A stretch of DNA of 62,114 nucleotides, from NCBI GenBank assembly GCA_026399025.1, contig JAPLRU010000045.1:1-62114 (forward strand). The letters are read 5' to 3'. Shown one piece after another: positions 48,777-56,460 of the stretch. This DNA is from Methylobacter sp. GTDB taxonomy: Bacteria > Pseudomonadota > Gammaproteobacteria > Methylococcales > Methylomonadaceae. Position 1 is the first letter of the stretch. Each line of letters opens with the position of its first letter. The translations under genes and the position numbers were made by a program. A model generated the notes under the pieces. It searched no databases, was not told the DNA's origin, and saw nothing but the letters and a program-made list of their open reading frames with translations.

Positions 48777-51680
48777 ATGAATACTTCATTAGCTGGTAAA
48801 AAAATTGATAAAGATTATTTTAATGAAAATTTTGATAATTATGATTTGCGTGGAACTGATTTTTCTGGAGTAAATATAACAGGTACTAAATTTTGTGGGG
48901 CATTACTGGGGCGCACGTTAAAAACGACATATTGGTTATTAATCTTACAATCTATTTTACTATTAGCTGCAAGTTATTTTGTTGTTTATGGCAACGCTTT
49001 TGCTGCCTGGTTTATTGAAGTTCAACTCAAGGCATTTGATATTTACTCTGGTTTTAATTTATTTTTTATATTCGTCTTTTATGCCTTAGGTTTTTCATGT
49101 GCTATATTTTTGTCATTGAAATACAAAAAATGGGCTTTTCCAGCCTTTTTTTCTATTGTCCTTATTGTGGCAGCACTTGCAGCCGTAAAAGCTGAAAAAG
49201 TAGTCGAAGCTAAAGAACGTACTATTTCAACTTCGATTCAAGCGGATGTTCCTATAGGCGATGGTTTTGTACCTGCAATAAAGTCCGGGGATAAAACAGG
49301 CGTTGGCGCCAGAGCTGTTGATGGTCCAGCTGCCGTAGCAGGGGCTATCGTTGGCGCAGGGCTTGGGACACTGTTAGTTTTGGTGGTTGTAGCTTCAATT
49401 CTTGCTGGCTCAGGTGCAGATAGAGATACTAAAGTTCGCAATCTATTCATCATCGTATCTATAGTAGGTGCTGGTATTTCAGTATGGGGTTTTACTTACG
49501 CCATAGGGGATTCTATAGCCAAAGGTAAATTTGAAGATATTGATGCAGCAAGGGGCATGGCTGAAATAATTGCCTGGGCAGGCGCAGGTTCTGGTCTTGT
49601 ATTTATGCTATTCGGTTTGTATTTAGGCAACCGTGCTAGTAAAGACGAAGAATCAGAATTTCTATTTCTGCGTCATTTTGGTGTTGAGCTTAATGCTATA
49701 GGCGGCACTGAATTTGCCAATACGACGCTGCATGATTGTGATTTTAGTGGTGTTGATTTAAAGCATGTGCGTTTTATAAATGCAGGTTTTCAAGGTTGTA
49801 ACTTTCGAGATGCAAAAAATGCACATTTAGCCTCAACCCGTGACACTCCATTGGAATTTAAAAACGTTCGTGAGTTAGTGATTAATAGGAGATTACCAGA
49901 TAACAAATTTGATCGTTTGGATCTGAAAGCTAAAAATTTAAATCAGCAAGGGCTGGACTTTAGCAATTTGGATTTACGAAATGCTGATTTCTCAAATGCA
50001 AATATAAGTTTCGCTGATTTTACCAACTGTGATTTGCGTGGTGCTGATTTGAGCGAAGTTAATGCTATAGGTACACGCTTTAACTATTGCAAATTGACAG
50101 GGGCTTGTATTCAACACTGGAATATTGACAGCCGCACCGAATTGGATGGTATCGATTGTGATTTTGTTTACATCAACTTAAATCCAAGGTTGCGCAATTC
50201 CAATGGTGAGTTTGTGCGCAATCTTCCTATAAATAAAAATGATAGATTTGATCGCAACCCTCCAAATGGTAAATTTGCTATTGGCGATTTTACTAAAATA
50301 TATATGGAGATTGCTAATACCATTGACTTTATTGTTCCGAACCAAGCTGAACTCAATGCGTTAATAAGAGCAGTTGAAAATATTAATGTCGAAGCCAATA
50401 GTGAAAAAGTTACTGTTCAGGATATTCGATTCAATAAGAAAGAAGGAACAATTGTTGTAAAGCTCGAAGTCCCTCCAGAAATTGATCGTGAACAAATTTA
50501 TGATGAAGTAAATGAAGCTAAAGAAAAAATTATCCAACTGGAAAGGGAATTAAAGGCAAAAGAGATAGAGCTTAAAAAACAAGAGGACGATACAAAAAGT
50601 ATCTTACATGAAATTGGCAATAAAACTGTATCTATGGATTTTGCACTTGATAATATTAAGAATATTATTTTGCATAGCGACCCAGAAAAGGCTATTGAAA
50701 TTATTAAAGAAGCGATAATAGCCAATGAAACAACTCAAATATTCATTAAGGAGCTAGTGAATACTGGCATTAATAAAATTGAACTCAGTAATTTTGATGT
50801 ATGCTTGTTAATAGATGATATTATTAAAGAAAATACGCTACGTGCCAGTTATGCAAAGGTAAATATACACCCATTAGAAAATCGTAATTTTAATGCAATA
50901 GTCCACAGTAATCGCCTTTACTTAAAACGTGTTTTAACCGAACTTGTTACCAACGGCATTAAATATGCAGATACTTCAAAAGGCGAAGCGGCAATGGTTG
51001 CTTTTGACATTATTAGTCATGAGCATAGTGTGCATATTGACATTATTGACAACGGCATAGGTATTCCACTAAACGAACAAGAAAACATTTGGAAAGATGG
51101 ATTTCGAGTTAGTACAGAGCTAGATATTTATGGTTCAGGTTTAGGTTTGGCTTTCGTTAGAACCATAAATGAATTGAATAATCATCACATAAAACTAAAT
51201 TGTTCAAAACCTGGCGTAGGTACGCGCTTTAGTCTAAAACTGCCCAAGGGTGAAGTGATTGATGTTGAAAAGCCAGTGTTTACCGAATCGGATTATCCAT
51301 TATATGGACTCTATGTGCTTTTAATTGAAAATAATCAATTAGTAAAAGAATCTAGGATTTCTTTACTGGAAGCCAATGGCGCAGAATACGAAGTAGTCGC
51401 CTCAATAAAAGAGCTAAACGCATTATTACCAACGCTAGTTCGTTACCCTGATGTTGTAGTAACTAATTATTACTTACCTGATAACTGTACCGCTGTTGAT
51501 GTCATTACAGTATTAAAAACAGAGTATTCCCATGACACTCCAATCCTGATAGTAGCAAATGAAACCATCGACTTAAGCATTGATTTAAATTGTAAAAAAA
51601 TATTAATAAACCCAGTAGAAGACCAACAATTACTTACAGAAATTATTCGTCTTGATTCCGATCATCAGACTTCGGTTTAG
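48777..51680 (+). CDS. Membrane histidine kinase with pentapeptide repeats and pseudo-receiver
   Basis: A 967-residue protein of unusual build. A short pentapeptide block (NYDLRGTDFSGVNITGTKF) precedes about six membrane helices (residues 50-300). A second pentapeptide block follows (about 320-490; LDFSNLDLRNADFSNANISF), then a coiled coil (about 570-620), a HisKA-like segment with ILHEIGNK and an HATPase domain (ELVTNGIKYAD, DNGIGIP, GSGLGLAFVR). The C-terminal receiver-like domain (about 845-955) lacks all key residues: VDDE is IENN, the phospho-accepting Asp is Asn in VVVTNYYLPD, and the Lys is Asn in ILINPVE. The last 38 bases overlap the convergent regulator gene. Confidence 0.85.
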   Translation: MNTSLAGKKIDKDYFNENFDNYDLRGTDFSGVNITGTKFCGALLGRTLKTTYWLLILQSILLLAASYFVVYGNAFAAWFIEVQLKAFDIYSGFNLFFIFVFYALGFSCAIFLSLKYKKWAFPAFFSIVLIVAALAAVKAEKVVEAKERTISTSIQADVPIGDGFVPAIKSGDKTGVGARAVDGPAAVAGAIVGAGLGTLLVLVVVASILAGSGADRDTKVRNLFIIVSIVGAGISVWGFTYAIGDSIAKGKFEDIDAARGMAEIIAWAGAGSGLVFMLFGLYLGNRASKDEESEFLFLRHFGVELNAIGGTEFANTTLHDCDFSGVDLKHVRFINAGFQGCNFRDAKNAHLASTRDTPLEFKNVRELVINRRLPDNKFDRLDLKAKNLNQQGLDFSNLDLRNADFSNANISFADFTNCDLRGADLSEVNAIGTRFNYCKLTGACIQHWNIDSRTELDGIDCDFVYINLNPRLRNSNGEFVRNLPINKNDRFDRNPPNGKFAIGDFTKIYMEIANTIDFIVPNQAELNALIRAVENINVEANSEKVTVQDIRFNKKEGTIVVKLEVPPEIDREQIYDEVNEAKEKIIQLERELKAKEIELKKQEDDTKSILHEIGNKTVSMDFALDNIKNIILHSDPEKAIEIIKEAIIANETTQIFIKELVNTGINKIELSNFDVCLLIDDIIKENTLRASYAKVNIHPLENRNFNAIVHSNRLYLKRVLTELVTNGIKYADTSKGEAAMVAFDIISHEHSVHIDIIDNGIGIPLNEQENIWKDGFRVSTELDIYGSGLGLAFVRTINELNNHHIKLNCSKPGVGTRFSLKLPKGEVIDVEKPVFTESDYPLYGLYVLLIENNQLVKESRISLLEANGAEYEVVASIKELNALLPTLVRYPDVVVTNYYLPDNCTAVDVITVLKTEYSHDTPILIVANETIDLSIDLNCKKILINPVEDQQLLTEIIRLDSDHQTSV

Positions 51681-52389
51681 GTATATCAATACCTAACTGT
51701 GCAATTCTAACTATTAACTGACCTTTGTTTTTTACTTTAAATTTTTTGTATAAACTTGCACCATAGTCACGCGCCGTACCTTCACTTATAGCAGGATTCA
51801 TTTTACCTGCTATTACCTTATACAAATCACCGATACAAATATAATATAATATTTCTTTTTCTTTTGGCGTTATGTGAAAATCTTCTAGTTTATTGGTCAA
51901 TAAAGGTTTGTTTTCTTTAGCAACGATAGATAATGGTAAAAATACTCTATTTTTTTGTAGCACTGTTTCTAATGCTTCCTGCAATACATTTTTATCATTT
52001 ATTGTTTTTACAATATAACCTGATGCTCCTTCATCCAAACATTTCATAATTAATTCTTTATCTTCATGAAAAGATAACATAATAGACCTTACATTCAACT
52101 CATTTGAGCGAATATAGTTAAGTACATCTAAACCTGTTTTGTCACTATCATTTTTTTTGTCACTAAGTAAATCTGTCCTTAATAGCCCGTTTGTCGGGTG
52201 TTTTAATTCAATATCTAAAAACGCAAAATCAATATTTACACTTGAAAGTATATTAACAGCCTGCTCATAACTTGCGGCTTCGTGAATATTTACAGTTGGC
52301 ATTGACTTTTCCAGTATTGCCCTAAAACCTGCTCTGATTAATTCGACATCTTCCAGTAAAAGCACCTCTATATTTTGGGTGTCATTCAT
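51643..52389 (-). CDS. LuxR-type response regulator
   Basis: A 248-residue NarL/LuxR-type regulator. The receiver covers residues about 7-140 (LLLEDVELIRAGF, phospho-accepting Asp in FAFLDIEL, Lys in GYIVKTIND) and includes an insertion with KHPTNGLLRTDLL. The HTH is near 175-240 (ITPKEKEILYYICIGDLYKV, SEGTARDYGASLYKKF). It is convergent with the kinase gene and overlaps it by 38 bases. Its start lies 29 bases from the second copy of the shared regulatory element, so autoregulation and control of both operons is likely. Confidence 0.9.
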   Translation of the reverse strand: MNDTQNIEVLLLEDVELIRAGFRAILEKSMPTVNIHEAASYEQAVNILSSVNIDFAFLDIELKHPTNGLLRTDLLSDKKNDSDKTGLDVLNYIRSNELNVRSIMLSFHEDKELIMKCLDEGASGYIVKTINDKNVLQEALETVLQKNRVFLPLSIVAKENKPLLTNKLEDFHITPKEKEILYYICIGDLYKVIAGKMNPAISEGTARDYGASLYKKFKVKNKGQLIVRIAQLGIDIPKPKSDDRNQDE

Positions 52390-52417
52390 TTTATCCTCGC
52401 TATTTAAATTACATTAT

Positions 52418-52472
52418 CCGACAAATGTCGGGTAATTGTCTGTATGTGTCGTGCGACATTTGTGGAGTATTT
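52418..52472 (+). promoter_or_regulatory. Shared regulatory element, copy 2
   Basis: CCGACAAATGT (52418-52428) continues as CGACA-AA-TGTCG, a perfect dyad, followed by the 32-base block at 52441-52472 with TGTCG-TG-CGACA and GTGGAGTATTT. It ends 63 bases before the start codon of the small exported protein, almost the same spacing as copy 1. It lies between the divergent regulator gene and the peptide operon, so it can serve both. Confidence 0.75.
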
Positions 52473-52535
52473 ATTTTTTATAATGAAGTTCATAATTAAA
52501 TCGTCATTTTATTAATTATTTTTAAGGGGTAAGTT

Positions 52536-52871
52536 ATGAACAACAATTATAAAAAACTAACGTTTGTAAAAATAACAGCTCTGCTTTTGGCATTCACCTT
52601 TTCAAATCTAGTGTTTGCTGGTACATCAGAAATGCGTGCAACTACACCGGGGCAAGACTGCCTAAATAGAGGTAAGACAGTTGGTATTGTTGCAGCGGGT
52701 GCCGTTATTTTGGACTGTATATTCCTTGGTTGTGCTGTCACCTTAGCTTCTGCCGCTATGCTACCTGTAGAAATTCCTGTGGCAGCGGCTGTAATTGGAA
52801 CACCTATTGTTGCTGGTGCTTCTGGGTGTGCCGAAGGTGCTGTTGAAAATGTTATTGTAAACAGTCAATAG
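52536..52871 (+). CDS. Small exported Cys/Gly-rich protein
   Basis: A 111-residue protein with a signal peptide (about residues 1-28, ending NLVFA). The mature part is hydrophobic and rich in Ala, Gly and Val (VGIVAAGAVILDCIFLGCAV), with four Cys at 42, 61, 66 and 98. AGGGG precedes the ATG. It is the first gene of the radical SAM operon. It could be a second substrate, a membrane-active peptide precursor or an accessory factor; no family is recognised. Confidence 0.65.
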   Translation: MNNNYKKLTFVKITALLLAFTFSNLVFAGTSEMRATTPGQDCLNRGKTVGIVAAGAVILDCIFLGCAVTLASAAMLPVEIPVAAAVIGTPIVAGASGCAEGAVENVIVNSQ

Positions 52872-52943
52872 ATAAGACTAAATAACCGACAGCTGTACAG
52901 TATTGCATACAATTAGCCTATATAGACTAAGGAAAAAACTAAC

Positions 52944-54089
52944 ATGCTTAAGTATTTGATTATAAAAATAACAGGTAAATGCAACTTGGGTTGTGATTAT
53001 TGCTATTACATGACTGACCTTGCCGCCCAGTTCCGCAAGAGAGTTAAACAGGAAACTATTTTTCAGATTTATCAAAATTATGTGGATTATGCCAGAGAAA
53101 ACGCATTAAAGCAGGTTACTTTTTGTTGGCATGGCGGTGAGCCAACGCTACTAGGTAAAGATTTTTTTCGCTCGATTTTGGCGAAACAGTCCGACTATTT
53201 CAATGGTGATATTCAAGTACGAAACCTCATACAATCCAACGGAACACTGCTTGATGATGAATGGGCGGAGCTATTTAATCGCCATAACTTTTCTATCGGT
53301 ATTAGCATTGACGGTTCACCTATTTCTCACGATAGCGCACGTCCATATCATAATGGACGTGGCTCTTATACAGACGTTGTTAATAGCTTGCGCGTGTTGA
53401 CAAAAAATAACGTCCGTTTTGGCGCACTGACTGTCATTGATCCAAACCTGAATGGTCATGATGTTTTTGAACATCATTACGGCTTGGGTATCCGTGGTAT
53501 GGACTTCCTTTTACCAATTTTCACCAAAGAAAGCTTTGAAGAAATTTATGGTCACGATGCAGTAATTAAATTTGCCCGTTTTATGTGTGAACTTTTTGAT
53601 GCCTGGGTTGAAAAAGATGACCCCAGCGTTAGCATTGGTGGCTTAGAAAACCTGACTCGCTTGGTTGTCGGTGGTAAATCTAACCATTGCAACACTGCAA
53701 ACAAATGTGACCAGTACATAACTATTGAGCCGAACGGGGACGTGGGTATCTGTGAAAATGCGCGTGTCATTCCTAATCAAAATAACAACACAGTAGACAC
53801 TTATTTAACCAAAACGAATATTCACACTCACTCATTTGCTGAGATTGAAAAGGCGGTTGCCGTTAATTTTGCAACCCATGAATATAATCGTCGTGGCGAG
53901 ACTTGTCTTACTTGTTCGGTAAAAGATATTTGCAACTCAGGATGTTCCGTGCATCGCTACCGTAGCAGCGAAAATAATTTTCAAAATCCAAGTTTTTTCT
54001 GTGACCTGTATAAAACGGTCATCAGTCATATTGCTGACTTTTACCAATATGAAATCGGAGAATCTAAAACAGGAGGCGTTATGGTTTAA
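52944..54089 (+). CDS. Radical SAM/SPASM peptide-modifying enzyme
   Basis: A 381-residue radical SAM enzyme. The AdoMet cluster ligands are Cys13, Cys17 and Cys20 (CNLGCDYC), followed by WHGGEPTLL. The SPASM domain has a perfect C-x9-G-x4-C (Cys255, Cys270), then C-x2-C-x5-C-x3-C (Cys321, 324, 330, 334) and a last Cys near 353. This ligand pattern is shared by sulfatase-maturing enzymes and by peptide maturases such as those of the GrrM, XyeB and FxsB type. No sulfatase is nearby, whereas two short Trp-containing peptide genes follow at once, so a RiPP maturase forming crosslinks is favoured. Confidence 0.9.
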   Translation: MLKYLIIKITGKCNLGCDYCYYMTDLAAQFRKRVKQETIFQIYQNYVDYARENALKQVTFCWHGGEPTLLGKDFFRSILAKQSDYFNGDIQVRNLIQSNGTLLDDEWAELFNRHNFSIGISIDGSPISHDSARPYHNGRGSYTDVVNSLRVLTKNNVRFGALTVIDPNLNGHDVFEHHYGLGIRGMDFLLPIFTKESFEEIYGHDAVIKFARFMCELFDAWVEKDDPSVSIGGLENLTRLVVGGKSNHCNTANKCDQYITIEPNGDVGICENARVIPNQNNNTVDTYLTKTNIHTHSFAEIEKAVAVNFATHEYNRRGETCLTCSVKDICNSGCSVHRYRSSENNFQNPSFFCDLYKTVISHIADFYQYEIGESKTGGVMV

Positions 54090-54156
54090 ATTAATATGAG
54101 GTAAAAGCCAAAAAATAAATTTCCGAAAAATTCTTAATCCTTAAAAGGGCAATATC

Positions 54157-54372
54157 ATGAAAAAAATAACTGTAGGTACATTGGTTTTCGTTGGTAGTCT
54201 TGCAGCAGCTAATGTTGATGCTGCGGTCAATGCCGATCAAGTTCAAAACAATGTGTTACGCCGAATCGTTGGTGAAGCTCAACAATCAATGGTTATGGGT
54301 GATAAAAATGTAATCCAAGAATGGCAGCAAACCTGGGCGCAAGCTGTACCGCCTTCACCACTTGGCTGGTAG
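54157..54372 (+). CDS. Candidate radical-SAM-modified exported peptide precursor
   Basis: A 71-residue peptide with a Sec-type signal (KKITVGTLVFVGSLAAANVDA), a middle segment DQVQNNVLRRIVGEAQQ and a C-terminal EWQQTWAQAVPPSPLGW. The C-terminus holds W56-Q-Q58 and W60-A-Q62 and ends Gly-Trp. The paralogue just downstream keeps the middle segment and the W-x-Q pattern. AAAGGG precedes the start. A precursor role is inferred from size, position 67 bases after the radical SAM gene and the repeated aromatic motif. Confidence 0.75.
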   Translation: MKKITVGTLVFVGSLAAANVDAAVNADQVQNNVLRRIVGEAQQSMVMGDKNVIQEWQQTWAQAVPPSPLGW

Positions 54373-54378
54373 GTAGTA

Positions 54379-54409
54379 GGTTGGGCAACAGCTTTATCGT
54401 TGCCCAACC
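54379..54409 (+). promoter_or_regulatory. Hairpin between the two peptide genes
   Basis: GGTTGGGCAAC (54379-54389) pairs perfectly with GTTGCCCAACC (54399-54409) around a nine-base loop, directly after the first peptide gene. No T-run follows, so it may be an mRNA-stabilising or partial-termination hairpin that raises the first peptide's yield over downstream genes. Confidence 0.55.
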
Positions 54410-54433
54410 ATTGATTCTTAAAAAGGAAATATC

Positions 54434-54659
54434 ATGAAAAAAAATAAGTGTATGTACTCTGACTCTTGTTGGCACTCTTACAGCGGTTAATGTCTATGCC
54501 GAGGTTAAGGTTAATACCGATCAAATCCAAAATAAAGTATTACGTCGAATCGTTAGCGAAGTGCAGCAACCAGCAGTAAATGATGATAAGACCAAACCAC
54601 CAGAGTGGGAGCAAGTGCAAGAATACCAAGATTGGATGCAAGCTCACGATGGCTGGTAA
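54434..54659 (+). pseudogene. Second peptide precursor, frameshifted in an A8 tract
   Basis: AAGGA and an ATG are followed by eight A, where the first peptide gene has seven. As written, the frame stops after about 18 codons. With one A fewer it encodes 74 residues: signal KKISVCTLTLVGTLTAVNVY, middle DQIQNKVLRRIVSEVQQ and a C-terminus with W58-E-Q60, Y64-Q-D66, W67-M-Q69 and a final Gly-Trp. The conserved downstream frame suggests a recent loss, a phase-variable tract, transcriptional slippage or a sequencing error rather than old decay. Confidence 0.75.
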
Positions 54660-54809
54660 TTTGTAGATTGGGATGAGCTAGCGAACCGCCATAAAATGTT
54701 GAGATTCGTATCTCACCACAATTTACCGAGTTGTTTAACCTTTAAGCGACTGATATCAGCTTGCTTAATTTGTTTGTTAGCCTTTAACGAAATTTACCGA
54801 GAAACAGTC

Positions 54810-55880
54810 ATGCAGAAAAAACATGTCCTCGTAGTTTTTTTAGTATTCGCATTTCTTAGCGGTTGTAGTAGCGTACAACAACCCAAAAACGGCGATGCTA
54901 AAGCAGAATACGAATATGCTTTTCAACTTCAAACAGAAAAGCGTGATTACGCAAGTGCGCGTTATTGGTACGAGCTATCCGCTAAACATGGAAATAAGTG
55001 GGCGCAAAATAATTTAAATATGCCACCCTTTGCACCAGCTACTATAGAAATCGTTGATAATCAAACTACCGCTACATCACAATCAGGGGCATCGAATTCA
55101 CTGGCATTAGGCAACAAAGTTTTAGCACACAATGTCTCAGTTAAACTTAATAATATTGACGATTTAGGAATCGTATTTGTGCAAAATTCCGACGGAAATA
55201 TTAAGCAAGTTTCATTAGCTGAATGGTCTGCTCGTTTTCTTTCTGGATCTCCAGGTTCAGCCAAGGAATCATTAAATAAACACCTTAAACCTGGTCAAAA
55301 CCTAGTGTTTTTCATACTTCATAACAAGTCTTTTAATTATGGGTCTGGTAAATGGACTTACGATTTTAGCTTGATTGGTGATGGTACTGTTTTATTTCAT
55401 AAAGCTAATGGAAAAAATGGCGGCTCAGTTGGTATTCAAGATTGGGTAGCCTTTAGTGTTGAGAGTCGCACAGACGGTACATTTTTAATTGGACAAGCCT
55501 CGGAATATCAAGTTAGTAAAATATCGCCAAAAGTGGCTAACATAAATGCAGACTTGATAAAAAATCATGGGCATGAAAGTAGTTCAGATGTTGTCGCTGC
55601 TGTAATAGGTGTTGGGCTAGGCGCTGGAGCAGTGGCTTTAGCAGTATCCAGTGATTCTAGTAGTGATTCAAGCGATACGGTAAATAACGATAGAAACTAT
55701 TCTAACTATCTGACTCAAAATTCTAAAGATAAGAAAGAACAAGTAAAAGCTGATAAAAATAATGATTTTATTGAAACGGTAAAGCCTCAAGAACAGAAAG
55801 AAACTCCTAAACAAACCCCTTCAATACCAACACCTCCAATTAGCCCATTTTACGGCGACTGCCATGGTACAGATTGCTAA
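54810..55880 (+). CDS. Lipoprotein with Sel1-like repeat
   Basis: A 356-residue lipoprotein (lipobox AFLSGC, Cys near residue 19). A single Sel1/TPR-like repeat lies near residues 35-65 (YEYAFQLQTEKRDYASARYW). It is followed by a beta-rich region with a hydrophobic Gly/Ala stretch near 255-280 (VVAAVIGVGLGAGAVALAVS), a Ser/Asp linker, and a Lys/Glu/Pro-rich tail ending YGDCHGTDC. The ATG at 54810 fits the signal peptide, and the upstream extension does not. It is the last gene of the AT-rich island. The middle region is not recognised. Confidence 0.75.
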   Translation: MQKKHVLVVFLVFAFLSGCSSVQQPKNGDAKAEYEYAFQLQTEKRDYASARYWYELSAKHGNKWAQNNLNMPPFAPATIEIVDNQTTATSQSGASNSLALGNKVLAHNVSVKLNNIDDLGIVFVQNSDGNIKQVSLAEWSARFLSGSPGSAKESLNKHLKPGQNLVFFILHNKSFNYGSGKWTYDFSLIGDGTVLFHKANGKNGGSVGIQDWVAFSVESRTDGTFLIGQASEYQVSKISPKVANINADLIKNHGHESSSDVVAAVIGVGLGAGAVALAVSSDSSSDSSDTVNNDRNYSNYLTQNSKDKKEQVKADKNNDFIETVKPQEQKETPKQTPSIPTPPISPFYGDCHGTDC

Positions 55881-56006
55881 TAGGGATTGAAGTCCAACTG
55901 TACGAAAACAGACGTTAGCGCCCGGTACCGGTCAAATCTGGCGCTAATTCCAGCATCCAATATTCGCCAGCAATTTGCTCTTGCATCCTATAGATAGGCA
56001 CGCGGA

Positions 56007-56316
56007 TCACGCTGCATAGACGACTTCGCGGCTTCGATTGACACTGGCTTGGACATAGGGCATTACGCATAGCAGCGGTTTCCGCCAGATCGACCGCGTA
56101 GCCCAGAATTTGCGACAAGTCAGCTTGTAATTCAAAAAAAGCTTTTAGCGTAGGGCCGATGGCAGAGGGCGAGAACTCCACCAAGAAATCGGCATCGCTG
56201 CTTTCCGGGACGAAATCGGTCCCACTGCGGCAAAACGAACACTTCAAGCCGTTGTACGCTATAGCGTTGGCAGAGTTCAGCGGTAGCGGACTGGTGTTGA
56301 CGAATAAAGGGGGCAT
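56007..56316 (-). pseudogene. Decayed nucleotidyltransferase (MntA-like antitoxin) gene
   Basis: The pieces of a small minimal-nucleotidyltransferase protein are spread over frames. One frame gives ELCQRYSVQRLEVF, a second gives GTDFVPESSDADFLVEF and GYAVDLAETAAMRN, and a third gives PYVQASVNRSREVVYAA then a stop at 56007. A run of five C at the start is also one base short. At least two frameshifts separate parts that are continuous in the family. No HEPN partner gene is visible. It marks the right edge of the island. Confidence 0.8.
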
Positions 56317-56460
56317 TTTTAATGCCTCGTTAGTTTTAAGTGGAGAATGGCATATAAATTCATATCACCCTGCATCAGGTAACCGAACAGCACGATGATC
56401 ACTTAAAACATCCAAAGCCCCAGTGCTCAAGGCGCGCGGAACGCCTCAGATTAACACCCC

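Noticed and set aside
52944-54089. Radical SAM enzyme as an anaerobic sulfatase-maturing enzyme
   Set aside because: The ligand pattern alone fits, but no sulfatase gene is in the window and two short Trp-rich peptide genes follow directly, so peptide maturation is the better reading.
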